This document shows positions 22,363 through 31,944 of a stretch of DNA of 34,419 nucleotides, piece by piece (within the stretch, counting starts at the first letter, position 1; every line of letters starts with the position of its first letter). A program made the translations under genes and the position numbers. A model generated the notes under the pieces. The model did not search any database and was not told the origin of the DNA. It saw only the letters and a list, made by a program, of their open reading frames with translations. The DNA comes from CAZUTK01 sp964623265 (GTDB lineage Bacteria; Electryoneota; B3-LCP). The stretch is from the NCBI GenBank assembly GCA_964623265.1, contig CAZUTK010000027.1, forward strand, positions 1-34,419, read 5' to 3'.

Positions 22363-23505
22363 TTGATTGTCGGCATTCCGAAAGAGACCTTTCCCGGAGA
22401 GCGACGGGTCGCGTTGATTCCGGCGTCTATTCCGGCCTTGAAGAAAGCCGGCTTCCAGGTTATGGTCGAGTCTGGATCTGGAGCTCAAGCCGGATATTCG
22501 GATGAAGAGTATGCGGAAAAAGGAGCGGAAATCGCCGGTGAACGAGCCGCAGTTTTTCGATCCGCCGATGTGATCCTTCAGGTGCGCGGATTGGGGGCGA
22601 ATTTAGAAGAAGGGGAGAAAGATCTAAGTCTATTACGACAGGATCAGATCGTCATCGGGTTGATGGAACCGCTGTCTGAGCCGGAAGCTCTGAAGCTGCT
22701 GGCGGACCGCGGCGTCACCGCGTTCGCTCTGGAGTTGCTCCCGCGCATCACGCGGGCTCAGAATATGGATGTTCTATCGTCCATGGCGACGGTGGCGGGT
22801 TACAAAGCTGCATTGCTGGCGGCGGAAGCGCTGCCGCGCATGTTCCCGCTGCTGATGACGGCGGCGGGGACGATTGCGCCGGCGAAGGTGTTCGTCGTCG
22901 GAGCCGGCGTCGCCGGTTTGCAAGCCGTCGCCACGGCGCGCCGTCTTGGGGCGCTGGTCAGCGCCTACGATGTCCGCACGGCCGTCCGAGAACAGGTGCA
23001 AAGCCTCGGAGCCAAATTCATCGAGCTGCCGATGGAAGCCGCGGATGCCGAAACCGCCGGAGGATATGCTCGGGAGCTGGGCGAATCGTTTTACCGCCGT
23101 CAGCGCGAAATGATGATGAAAGTCGTGGCGGAGAGCGATGTGGTCATTACCACCGCGGCGGTACCCGGCAGGAAGGCGCCTCTGCTGGTCACCGAGGAGA
23201 TGGTTCGGGGGATGAAGCCGGGATCCTTGATTCTGGATTTGGCGGCGGAACGGGGGGGCAATTGCGAATTGACGAAGCCCGGGGAGACCGTCGTCGTTCA
23301 CGGCGTCACGATTATGGGTCCTTTGAATTTAGCCTCTACGGTACCTTACCATGCCAGCCAGATGTACGCCAAGAACATCACCAATTTCCTGATGCACCTC
23401 TGCAAGGATGGCAAACCGCAGCCGGATTCAGAGGATGAAATCATTCGATCCACTCTGGTGACGCGGGGTGGAGAGGTGACGTTGAAGAGAGAGAGTATCG
23501 GGTAG
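22363..23505 (+). CDS. pntAA: NAD(P) transhydrogenase subunit alpha part 1 (domain I, NAD(H)-binding)
   Basis: The soluble NAD(H)-binding domain I of the proton-translocating transhydrogenase, which drives NADP+ reduction by NADH with proton entry. The 380-residue protein starts IVGIPKETFPGERRVALIP, shows the conserved RITRAQNMDVLSSMA loop (128-142) and the Rossmann GAGVAG (180-185). The start is TTG at 22363, preceded by GAGG 7 bp upstream; no ATG fits. This is the split form, in which domain I and the first membrane helices are separate genes, as in Rhodospirillum and many other bacteria. The next gene begins 41 bp downstream. Confidence 0.96.
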   Translation: MIVGIPKETFPGERRVALIPASIPALKKAGFQVMVESGSGAQAGYSDEEYAEKGAEIAGERAAVFRSADVILQVRGLGANLEEGEKDLSLLRQDQIVIGLMEPLSEPEALKLLADRGVTAFALELLPRITRAQNMDVLSSMATVAGYKAALLAAEALPRMFPLLMTAAGTIAPAKVFVVGAGVAGLQAVATARRLGALVSAYDVRTAVREQVQSLGAKFIELPMEAADAETAGGYARELGESFYRRQREMMMKVVAESDVVITTAAVPGRKAPLLVTEEMVRGMKPGSLILDLAAERGGNCELTKPGETVVVHGVTIMGPLNLASTVPYHASQMYAKNITNFLMHLCKDGKPQPDSEDEIIRSTLVTRGGEVTLKRESIG

Positions 23506-23546
23506 GATTTTTCGAATAGCAATCGCAATCAAGGAACGGGAAGATT

Positions 23547-23828
23547 ATGGAGATTTTCGTAACCGCTCTGACCATTTTCATTCTGGCGATCTTCGTCGGG
23601 TTCGAAGTGATCACCAAAGTGCCGCCCATCCTGCATACGCCGCTGATGTCCGGTTCCAACGCCATATCGGGGATCACCCTGGTCGGGGCGCTGATTTCGG
23701 CGGGTTCGCAGAACACGACGCTGACCACGATACTGGGTTTCGCCGCGGTGGTTTTCGCGACCATCAACGTCGTCGGCGGGTTTCTGGTGACGCATCGCAT
23801 GCTGGAAATGTTCAGGAAGAAGGATTGA
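23547..23828 (+). CDS. pntAB: NAD(P) transhydrogenase subunit alpha part 2 (membrane domain)
   Basis: A 93-residue membrane protein with three hydrophobic helices (about 3-22, 39-55, 58-82). It supplies the alpha-side transmembrane helices of domain II. The KVPPILHTPLMSGSNAISGI block is characteristic. It sits between pntAA and pntB, as expected, and ends three bases before the pntB ATG, so the two are translated together. Confidence 0.95.
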   Translation: MEIFVTALTIFILAIFVGFEVITKVPPILHTPLMSGSNAISGITLVGALISAGSQNTTLTTILGFAAVVFATINVVGGFLVTHRMLEMFRKKD

Positions 23829-23831
23829 GGG

Positions 23832-25226
23832 ATGCAGTACGTCAATCTGGTCAATATCGCCTATATCATCGCGTCCGTCCTGTTTATTCTCGGATTGAAG
23901 GGACTGGCGCACCCGAGAACTGCCGTGCGCGGCAACTTCATGGGGGCGCTGGGGATGTTGCTGGCGATTGTGGTAACGTTGTTGGACCGCCGCATCGTCG
24001 GATTCGAAATCATCCTCGCGGGTCTGGTGGTGGGGGCGGGGATCGGAGCCGTGCTCGCTTTGCGCATCCAGATGACCGCCATGCCGCAGATGGTGGCGCT
24101 CTTGAACGGTTTCGGAGGCGCGGCGTCCGTTCTGGTCGCCGGCGCCGCTTTGCTGGAGGCGCTGGAGCTGGGGGAAGCGGTGGGATTGCAGATGTCCGTC
24201 TCCACCGCCGCATCCGGCTTGATCGGCGCGGTTACTTTCTGGGGGAGCCTGGTCGCGTTCGGCAAACTGCAGGGGATCATCAGCGAGAAAGCCGTTCTGT
24301 TCCGCGGGCATCATCTCGTGAATGTTCTGCTGGGACTGGCGGCTCTGTTTTTCGCCGTCTGGATGGTGATATCACCGGAATCCACCTGGGCGTACTGGGC
24401 GTTGGCTGCGGCTGCGTCCGTGCTGGGGGTGCTGCTGGTGAATCCCATTGGAGGGGCGGATATGCCGGTGGTCATCGCGCTCTTGAACTCCTATTCGGGA
24501 TTGGCGGCTTGTGCTACAGGATTTGTGCTGAACAATAACATGCTCATCATCGCGGGGTCGTTGGTGGGGGCGTCGGGAATCATCCTTTCGGAGATCATGT
24601 GCAAGGCGATGAACCGGTCGCTGACCAACGTGCTTTTCGGCGGTTTCGGAGCTCAGGCGGCGTCCGCCGCTTCGGCGGATGACGTCTATGCCGGCAAGGT
24701 CAAAGCTGCTTCCGCGGAAGAGATCGCCATGATCCTGGACACCGCCCGGCGCGTCGCCATCGTGCCCGGCTACGGGATGGCGGTGTCGCAGGCTCAATTT
24801 GCGGTGCGCGATCTAACCAATCTGCTCGAAACGAAAGGGATAGAAGTCGTCTTCGGGATCCACCCCGTCGCGGGGCGTATGCCCGGTCATATGAATGTGC
24901 TGCTGGCGGAAGTCAACATCCCGTACGACAAACTGCTGGAAATGGATCAAATCAACCCTACTTTCGATCAGACCGACGTGGTCATCGTCATCGGAGCCAA
25001 CGACGTGGTGAATCCCGTCGCCCGGACGGATCCTTCCAGCCCCATCGCCGGAATGCCCATCCTCGATGTGGACAAAGCCCGCACGGTGGTGGTCATCAAG
25101 CGGTCTCTTTCGCCCGGATTCGCCGGCATCCCCAATCCTCTTTTCGCCGCGGACAACACGCTGATGTACTTCGCCGACGGGAAAAAGGCGGTGATGGATT
25201 TGATCAACGCGATCAAGGAAGCGTAA
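23832..25226 (+). CDS. pntB: NAD(P) transhydrogenase subunit beta
   Basis: A 464-residue protein combining the main membrane domain II and the NADP(H)-binding domain III. About eight to nine hydrophobic segments fill residues 5-260, including QMTAMPQMVALLNGFGGAAS and MPVVIALLNSYSGLAA. Domain III starts near residue 285 with the fingerprint IVPGYGMAVSQAQ, then GIHPVAGRMPGHMNVLLAEV, DVVIVIGANDVVNP and IKRSLSPGFAGIPNPLF. A GAGG site precedes the ATG. The operon ends at a strong terminator. Product NADPH could serve the nearby TrxB and biosynthesis. Confidence 0.97.
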   Translation: MQYVNLVNIAYIIASVLFILGLKGLAHPRTAVRGNFMGALGMLLAIVVTLLDRRIVGFEIILAGLVVGAGIGAVLALRIQMTAMPQMVALLNGFGGAASVLVAGAALLEALELGEAVGLQMSVSTAASGLIGAVTFWGSLVAFGKLQGIISEKAVLFRGHHLVNVLLGLAALFFAVWMVISPESTWAYWALAAAASVLGVLLVNPIGGADMPVVIALLNSYSGLAACATGFVLNNNMLIIAGSLVGASGIILSEIMCKAMNRSLTNVLFGGFGAQAASAASADDVYAGKVKAASAEEIAMILDTARRVAIVPGYGMAVSQAQFAVRDLTNLLETKGIEVVFGIHPVAGRMPGHMNVLLAEVNIPYDKLLEMDQINPTFDQTDVVIVIGANDVVNPVARTDPSSPIAGMPILDVDKARTVVVIKRSLSPGFAGIPNPLFAADNTLMYFADGKKAVMDLINAIKEA

Positions 25227-25246
25227 ATCGCTGCATCGTCCATGAA

Positions 25247-25272
25247 AAAGGCGACTTTCCGTCGCCTTTATT
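25247..25272. terminator. Bidirectional terminator between pntB and the RND operon
   Basis: A 9-bp stem AAAGGCGAC / GTCGCCTTT (25247-25255 and 25261-25269) with loop TTTCC sits between convergent genes, with A and T runs on opposite sides. Confidence 0.8.
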
Positions 25273-25299
25273 CGTTTTATCCAACCGCGATTTTCCGGC

Positions 25300-28200
25300 T
25301 CATCTTTTCGTCGCGAATTTGCGGGCGAATCCTTGCAGAAAGACGCGGAGGTCATCGAAATAGCTGTAGGTGATCGGCACCAGCAGGAGAGTCAACAACG
25401 TAGCGGAGATCATTCCGCCGATCAAGGTGCGCCCCAGGGGTGCGTAGGGGATTCCGATCATGCTGGCGTTGCCCAGAGCCATAGGGATCAGCCCGAAGAT
25501 GGTGGTCAGCGCCGTCATCATAATCGGGCGGAAGCGGCGTCGTCCCGCTTCTCGGATGGCGTCCTGCCGCGACAGGCCTTCCAGCCGCAGGCGGTTGATC
25601 AGATCCACCAGTACGATGGCGTTGTTCACGACGATGCCGATCAGGATGATCAATCCGATGCCTGCCATAATGTCGAAGACGGTGCCGGTGATGAAGAGCA
25701 TCCAGTAGGCGCCGATGAATGCGAAGGGGATGGATACGAGGACGGATAGAGGCAGGACGAAGGATTCGAACAGGACCCCCATCAGGATGAAGACGAAAAC
25801 GATCGCCAGGATGATGCCGAACTGCTGGGCTTTGTTCGATTCTTCCAGGTCGCGGAAGCGGCTGCCTTTGTCGAAGTAGTATCCGTGCGGCAGTTGCACT
25901 CCGAGCAGCACATTGTCAATCTGCCTTGAGACCTGCTCCATGTTTTCCTGCGTGGTGGAAATTTTGATCTGGAGGCTGGTTTTGCCGTTGCGGCGATGGA
26001 TTTCTCCCCATCCTTTTTGGACTTTGAAGCGCGCCGCCGTGCTCAAGGAAACGTCGTTTCCCGCCGAGGTGTGGAACGACAGGTTTTTCAGTTGTTCGAG
26101 CGTCTCTCGTTCTGGTTTCGCCAGTTGAGTCCGGACGACGATCCTGCGGTCTTCCGCGTGGAAGTCGGGCAGATCCCAACCGCGAAGGGCGTAGGAGATC
26201 GTTCCCGCGACGCGGCTCGGGTCGAGATTATAACGGCGAGCGAGGTCGCGGTCCAGCTGCACCTGGACTTCGTCGGATCCCTCTTCCAGATCGAGCTCGA
26301 CGCCCATCACGTTGGGGAGCTGGTTGAAATGCCATTTTAGCGTCTCACACAATTCGACCAGTTTTTCGGTGTCGTCCCCATATACCGTCAGATTGATCGC
26401 GGATTCGGAAGATGTGTCCCATCGCCAGTTGGTGGACATTTCGACGCCCGGGAGTTTGGGCACGCGTTTCTTCATATCCTCGATCACTTCCTGCCGCGAC
26501 ATCTTGCCGCCTTGCCACAGTCCGAGCTTCTTGCCGACCGCGTTGCCCGCCGTTTTCCACCAGACGTTGTCCTTGCTCGGATTCAGATACGCGCGCACCG
26601 TGGCGAAGGTTCGGGAATACCGGGAATCCACGACGCGCAGGTCGTAAACGTCCGCTTTTTCGAAGAGCAGCTTCTCCACCGTTTCGACCAGCATGCCGGC
26701 TTTTTCTTCGGTGTAGTTTTCGGGCAGTCGGAATATTAGCCGGAAGTCGTTGATATTGCCTTCCGCCATATCGGTTTTGGGGATTTTGCCTGCGATATAA
26801 AACTGGCTGAAAATGAACAAGAGAAGGGTGATGAGAGCGGCGTCCAGCCGATGGTTCATCACTCGCTGCAGGGTTCGGTCGTACCAACCGGTCAGCTTTT
26901 TGATCAGGGGGGAATTTCTCATTTTGCCGGGTCGGATCAGAGTTTTCGTTGCCAGAGGGATGATCAGCAGCGCGACGAAGAGCGAACCGAGAATCGCCAC
27001 GACGACCGGCATTCCGATGCGCAGCATCCAGAAGGAGAAGCCGATGTCGTCGTTCATCAGCATCAGGGGGAGGAATACGACGACGGAGGTGAGCGTCGCC
27101 AGAGTTACCGCCAGGGCGACTTCACCGGCTCCGGAAATCGCCGCTTCCAGAGGCGGCACGCCGCGCGTGCGCGCGTGAAAAATGCTCTCCGCGATCACGA
27201 TGGCGTTGTCCACGACCAGACCGACGCAGATCATCATGCCCATCAGAGTGGCGACGTTCAACGACCAGCCGCTGAAGAAGAGGAAGATGATGACGATCAA
27301 GAGCGACAGAGGAATCGCCAGGGTGACGATCAGCGTCATGCGCCAGTGTCGCAGGAAGAAGAAGAGCACCCAGAACGCGAAGAAAGCCCCCCATAGGCCA
27401 GAGGCTTTCAGGTTATCCACGGCTTCGAGGATGTGCTTGCCCTGATCGAAGAAGATTTCGAATACCGATCCAGTTAGGAGGGGGTCCTTTTTCAGATCTT
27501 CATCAATAACCCGCAGGATCTCATTCGAGAGCGCCACGGTGTTGGCGGTGGATTCTTTGAAGACGGCGACGTTAACGGCGGGTTTTCCGTTCAGGCGTTG
27601 AAACCATCGTTTATCGGGAACGGTGAAGGATACATCCGCCACATGTCCCAAACGCACGTTGGGTCCGAGGAGGGGAATCCGGCTGATTTCTTCGATCGTC
27701 TGATATCTCCCGAGAGAACGGACGAGGAGCTTTTTCCCTCCTTCCATCACCCAGCCGGAGCTCAAGGCGAAATTGTCGTTTTGCAGATTCTGGACCAGAG
27801 TGTAGAGGTCCACGCCGTGCGCTCGGGCGCGTGCCGGATCCAGATCAATCTGGATGATCTTTTCGTAGGCGCCCCAAATCTCCACCTTGGCGACGCCGTC
27901 TATCCGCTCGAGGGGGCGTTGTATCCGTTCGGTGATGACGTAATAGGGGTCATCGAATTGCCGGCCGAGATGGATGCCGAAGTAAACGATGGGATCGTCG
28001 TCTTCCGAGAAGCGATTGATCCAGAAATAGCGCTGGTCGGAGGGCATTTCGGCGCGGGCGCGTTCCAGGCGGTCGTACACCTGGTTATATGCCACGTTCA
28101 TATCGGTTCCCTTTTCGAACTCCAGCCAAAAGCCGGCGCCGTTCGAGCGGGAATTCGAATAGACTTCCTTCAGATTGCGGACGGTTCGAAGCTGTTCTTC

Positions 28201-28413
28201 CAAGGGGCGGGTGATCTGATTTTCCACTTCGGCGGGGTTGGAGGTGCGGTAGCTGACCCAGACCCAGAGGAAGGGGGGATCGAAACCGGAGGGAAAGAGG
28301 GCGATGGGCAGTTTAAAATAGGAGATCGCACCCACGCCTAAGATGGCGCAGAAAATCATCAGGATCGTGACCGGGCGGCGCACCGAAAGGCGCGGGAGCA
28401 GCGACTCTCTCAC
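25300..28413 (-). CDS. RND efflux permease 2 (AcrB/MdtC-like)
   Basis: An inner-membrane proton-driven exporter of the resistance-nodulation-division family, 1037 residues from GTG 28413. It has the N-terminal helix (RRPVTILMIFCAILGVGAI), two large periplasmic loops and two helix bundles. TM4 carries the proton-relay region GLVVDNAIVIAESIF, and the second repeat has GIVVNNAIVLVDLINRLR. The GTG overlaps the TGA of the first permease (GTGA) and has a GGAGAAG site; the longer ATG start at 28449 would overlap by 40 bp and is less likely. With the preceding permease and adaptor it forms one operon. Substrate (drug, lipid or metal) cannot be told. Confidence 0.92.
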   Translation of the reverse strand: MRESLLPRLSVRRPVTILMIFCAILGVGAISYFKLPIALFPSGFDPPFLWVWVSYRTSNPAEVENQITRPLEEQLRTVRNLKEVYSNSRSNGAGFWLEFEKGTDMNVAYNQVYDRLERARAEMPSDQRYFWINRFSEDDDPIVYFGIHLGRQFDDPYYVITERIQRPLERIDGVAKVEIWGAYEKIIQIDLDPARARAHGVDLYTLVQNLQNDNFALSSGWVMEGGKKLLVRSLGRYQTIEEISRIPLLGPNVRLGHVADVSFTVPDKRWFQRLNGKPAVNVAVFKESTANTVALSNEILRVIDEDLKKDPLLTGSVFEIFFDQGKHILEAVDNLKASGLWGAFFAFWVLFFFLRHWRMTLIVTLAIPLSLLIVIIFLFFSGWSLNVATLMGMMICVGLVVDNAIVIAESIFHARTRGVPPLEAAISGAGEVALAVTLATLTSVVVFLPLMLMNDDIGFSFWMLRIGMPVVVAILGSLFVALLIIPLATKTLIRPGKMRNSPLIKKLTGWYDRTLQRVMNHRLDAALITLLLFIFSQFYIAGKIPKTDMAEGNINDFRLIFRLPENYTEEKAGMLVETVEKLLFEKADVYDLRVVDSRYSRTFATVRAYLNPSKDNVWWKTAGNAVGKKLGLWQGGKMSRQEVIEDMKKRVPKLPGVEMSTNWRWDTSSESAINLTVYGDDTEKLVELCETLKWHFNQLPNVMGVELDLEEGSDEVQVQLDRDLARRYNLDPSRVAGTISYALRGWDLPDFHAEDRRIVVRTQLAKPERETLEQLKNLSFHTSAGNDVSLSTAARFKVQKGWGEIHRRNGKTSLQIKISTTQENMEQVSRQIDNVLLGVQLPHGYYFDKGSRFRDLEESNKAQQFGIILAIVFVFILMGVLFESFVLPLSVLVSIPFAFIGAYWMLFITGTVFDIMAGIGLIILIGIVVNNAIVLVDLINRLRLEGLSRQDAIREAGRRRFRPIMMTALTTIFGLIPMALGNASMIGIPYAPLGRTLIGGMISATLLTLLLVPITYSYFDDLRVFLQGFARKFATKR

Positions 28414-31400
28414 GGCGACTTCTCCGGATGATCGCGGTTGACCAGGCAATAGACGACGGGGATGACGATCAGCGTCAGGAGCGTCGAGCTGATCAGTCCG
28501 GCGATCACGGTGATCGCCATAGGGGTGCGGATTTCCGCCCCTTCTCCGAACCCGAGGGACATCGGAATCAAGCCCAGGACGGTGGTGGCGGTGGTCATCA
28601 GGATCGGGCGGAGCCGCACCTGAGCGGCTTGTACGACGGCGGCTTTCAGGCGGAGTCCGCGCCGACGCAGCTGGTTGATATAATCCACCAGAACGATGGC
28701 GTTGTTGACGACGATGCCCGCCAGCATGATCATCCCCAGATAGACGACAATGGAGAGGGAGATGTTCAAGGCGTACAGCACGCCGATGACCCCGATGCCC
28801 GCCAGAGGGATCGTGAAGAGGATGACGAACGGGTGCAGGAGCGATTCGAACTGCGAAGCCATGACGATGTAGACCAGAAAGATCGCCAGGAGGAGCGCGA
28901 AGGTCAGGCTGTTCAGGGATTGTTCCATTTCCCGGTTCTGGCCGCTGATGATCAGATTGATGTTGTTGGGAATATTCAGGCCGGCGAGATTTTCTTTCAG
29001 GTCACGGACGACGCCGCCCAGATCCCGCCCCGCCACGTTGGCGCTGATGCGGGCGCTGCGCTGCTGATCCACCCGCCAGATGCGTGCCGGTCCCCGGTCC
29101 TGGGTGACTTCAGCCACCGCCGCCAGCGGGATCGGTTGACTGCCGCCGGGGTTGATCACCAGACGCTTTAAATCTGGCAGCGAAGCGCGGTCCTCTTCCC
29201 GGATTCGGACGCGCACGTCAATGCGACGATCCCCCTGTCGGAATTCCGTGGCGACATCCCCCAGGACTTTGTTGCGCACCAGCGAGGCGATTTGGTGAAC
29301 GTTCAGCCCGAAGGCGGCGACTCGTTCGCGGTCGTAATTCACGCGGATTTCCGGATTGCCTACGGCGAAATTGGATTTGACATCCACGATGCCTGGAATG
29401 TTGGACATCCTCTGTTCCACTTGATCCGCAACGCCGCCCAAATCCGTCAGGTTATAGCCGCGGATCTCCACTTCCACCGGCGTGCGGATGCTGAAGATGG
29501 TGGGATGGGATATCTTGGTTTCCACTTCCGGGATATCGCGCAATTCGGATCGGAGCTGATCAATGACCCGCGCTTCTTTCCGGGCGAGATCGCCGCCGGG
29601 ATGCAGGCGGAGGGTGATTCTGGAGGTATGTTCCCCTTCTTCGGCGGAGCTGAAGGCGTTTTTTTCCACTCCGGCGGCGAGAGAAACCCGCTCTACGTCC
29701 GGCAGTCCGGCGGCTTTCCGTTCCAGCGCGAACGACCGCTGAGCCGTTGTTTCCACAGGGGTTCCCACCGGGAAGGTCAGCTCAACCGCGAACTCCCCCT
29801 GGTGCACTTCCGGAATCAGTTCGCGGCCCAGGCGGGGCAACAGCAGGAAAAAGCTGAGGATGAAAAGCAGCGCCGCTCCTGCCAGAACTCGTCCAGGGTT
29901 CGCCAGCGACCAATCCAAGAGGCACAGATAGGCGGCGGCGAGTTGTTTATAGCTGGAATCGAACCAAGATAATAGGACGGTCATAATGGGCTTCAGAGCG
30001 GTGGAGAGAGCTTTCCCCCCGTACCGGAAGATCAGCGCGAACAAAGTCAGGCAAAGCAGGAGAACTTTTTGGAACAGATTCAAGAACAGTTCAACGATTC
30101 CCCTTAGCAGGATGTAAAGCAGCGCAAGCAGCAAGAGCAGCGCTTTCAGGAGACGGCTGACGAAACGGCCTCGGCGCCACCACCGCCAGGAATCGGCGAC
30201 GCCGCCGCGAAATCGCCCCCAGAAGCTGAAGGCGAGATTCCGCCCGAAAAAAGCACGGGCATTTCCGGTTTCGGCGGGGGCGTTTAACAGGTTGAAGTTG
30301 CGCGAAGCCAGCATCGGGATGAGGAATACCGCCGCCGCCAGCGACGCGAGCAGGGAGAAGACGACGGTCAAAGCCATATCTCCGAAGACCTGCCCGGCGA
30401 CGCCTTCCACAAAGACGATCGGGAAGAAAACGGCGACGGTGGTGAGGGTGGAAGCGATGACGGCTCCGCCCACTTCACCGACGCCACGCACCGCCGCCTG
30501 CAGGAGGGGATCACCCTCCTCCCGGCAGCGGAAGATGGATTCGAGCACGACGATGGAATTGTCCACCAGCATACCGATGCCCAGAGCCAAACCGCCCAGC
30601 GACATAATGTTCAAGGTGACCTGGGCGAGGTTCATCGGGGCGAAGGTGGCGATGACGGAAATGGGGATGGATAAGCCGATGATCAGCGTGGAAGCGAGGT
30701 TGCGGAGGAAAAAATAGAGGATGACGACCGCAAGAATTCCGCCTAAAACCGCCGTATTGCGGACGTCCCGGATGGACGATTCCACGAAGGTGGATTGGTC
30801 GGAGAGGAGCTCGATCTGCATTCCGGGAGGGAGTGCGGCTTCCAGATAAGGGGGAGGCATAAAGAGCGGGGATGCGGCTTGTGCGCCGCCGCGGCCGGTT
30901 TGGGTGGAAGCGGTTTGATCGGCTGCCGGAGCGGCTTTGCGTTTTTGATACGCCTCCCAGCGGGCTCTTTCCTGCGGAGTTCCGAACACCGCATTGCGGA
31001 TGTTGCGGGCGACCGCGACCAGGTTGGCGTCCGCTTCCTTATAGAGGGCGATTTCGACCGATTCTTCGCCGTTGACGCGGGTCAGGACTTCGCGGTCTTT
31101 GAAGGTGGATTGCACGTCGGCGAAATCCCGCAAATAGATGGGGACGCCGTTCTTGTGCGTGATGACCAGATTCGCGATGTCATCCAGCCCTTTGAATTCG
31201 TTCAGCGTTCTCACCACATACTCGGTATCACCCTCTTTCAGGTTGCCGCCTGCGATATTGATGTTTTCCTGGAAGAGGCGCCGGCTGACTTCTTCCAGCG
31301 ACAAGCCCAGCGCAACCAGTTGATGTTCGGAGACGTTGATGCGGATTTCTTCTTCGTAGCCTCCTTTCACCCGCACCGCGGCGACTCCGGGGATTTTTTC

Positions 31401-31910
31401 GAGGGCGCGTTTGATGTCTTCATCGGCGAAATACCGCAGGGTGAACAAGTTCGCGCCACCGTGCAGTCCCAAGCGCACGACGGGATCCAGGGTAGGATCG
31501 TAGCGCAGGATCAGCGGGCGCTGCGCCTCTTCCGGCAGGAAAACTTGGTCCATTTTTTCCCGCACTTCCTGGATCGCCTGATCCATATCCGTATCCCAGC
31601 GGTATTCGATGATAATGTCCGACAACCCCGCCTGCGAAACGGAGCTGATGGAGACCAATCCGTCCACGACGCCCAGCGCCTGTTCCAAGGGGATGGAGAT
31701 CGCGTTTTCCACCTCTTCGGGCGCCGTCCCCGGGTATTCCGTTCGAACCGTGATGGAGGGATAAGAGATGTCAGGCATCAGATTGATGGAGAGGCGTTGG
31801 TAGGAAATGGCTCCGAAAACGACGACGGCGATGAAGACCATCAAGACGGCGACCGGCCGGCGGGTGGCGATTCCAAAAGCCTTCGAGAAAGAGTGTTCAG
31901 AAGACGGCAT
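28410..31910 (-). CDS. RND efflux permease 1 with extra membrane insertion
   Basis: An AcrB-family exporter of 1166 residues, some 120 longer than usual. Standard features are the first helix (TRRPVAVLMVFIAVVVFGAI), SYPSITVRTEYPGTAPEEVE, TM4 with GMLVDNSIVVLESIF and its proton-relay D450, and GIVVNNAIVLVDYINQLRRRG in the second half. Extra material appears in two places. One is an Ala/Gln-rich loop at about 311-352 in the first periplasmic domain. The other is a block at about 538-650 between the two halves, containing two additional hydrophobic helices (about 588-603 and 605-629) preceded by a Trp/Arg-rich stretch. It starts 34 bp after the adaptor gene. Confidence 0.92.
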   Translation of the reverse strand: MPSSEHSFSKAFGIATRRPVAVLMVFIAVVVFGAISYQRLSINLMPDISYPSITVRTEYPGTAPEEVENAISIPLEQALGVVDGLVSISSVSQAGLSDIIIEYRWDTDMDQAIQEVREKMDQVFLPEEAQRPLILRYDPTLDPVVRLGLHGGANLFTLRYFADEDIKRALEKIPGVAAVRVKGGYEEEIRINVSEHQLVALGLSLEEVSRRLFQENINIAGGNLKEGDTEYVVRTLNEFKGLDDIANLVITHKNGVPIYLRDFADVQSTFKDREVLTRVNGEESVEIALYKEADANLVAVARNIRNAVFGTPQERARWEAYQKRKAAPAADQTASTQTGRGGAQAASPLFMPPPYLEAALPPGMQIELLSDQSTFVESSIRDVRNTAVLGGILAVVILYFFLRNLASTLIIGLSIPISVIATFAPMNLAQVTLNIMSLGGLALGIGMLVDNSIVVLESIFRCREEGDPLLQAAVRGVGEVGGAVIASTLTTVAVFFPIVFVEGVAGQVFGDMALTVVFSLLASLAAAVFLIPMLASRNFNLLNAPAETGNARAFFGRNLAFSFWGRFRGGVADSWRWWRRGRFVSRLLKALLLLLALLYILLRGIVELFLNLFQKVLLLCLTLFALIFRYGGKALSTALKPIMTVLLSWFDSSYKQLAAAYLCLLDWSLANPGRVLAGAALLFILSFFLLLPRLGRELIPEVHQGEFAVELTFPVGTPVETTAQRSFALERKAAGLPDVERVSLAAGVEKNAFSSAEEGEHTSRITLRLHPGGDLARKEARVIDQLRSELRDIPEVETKISHPTIFSIRTPVEVEIRGYNLTDLGGVADQVEQRMSNIPGIVDVKSNFAVGNPEIRVNYDRERVAAFGLNVHQIASLVRNKVLGDVATEFRQGDRRIDVRVRIREEDRASLPDLKRLVINPGGSQPIPLAAVAEVTQDRGPARIWRVDQQRSARISANVAGRDLGGVVRDLKENLAGLNIPNNINLIISGQNREMEQSLNSLTFALLLAIFLVYIVMASQFESLLHPFVILFTIPLAGIGVIGVLYALNISLSIVVYLGMIMLAGIVVNNAIVLVDYINQLRRRGLRLKAAVVQAAQVRLRPILMTTATTVLGLIPMSLGFGEGAEIRTPMAITVIAGLISSTLLTLIVIPVVYCLVNRDHPEKSP

Positions 31911-31944
31911 ATTCGTCCGGAGGTTGACGATTCAATTTTTCCCG

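Noticed and set aside
23529..24314. 261-codon open frame on the minus strand
   Set aside because: Antisense to pntAB and pntB, both firmly identified; the composition is Gln/His/Arg-rich.
24663..24679. Palindrome TCCGCCG-CTT-CGGCGGA resembling the tRNA insert hairpins
   Set aside because: It lies inside pntB in an Ala-rich linker before domain III, keeps frame, and resembles the inserts only in GC-rich core bases; coding constraint explains it.
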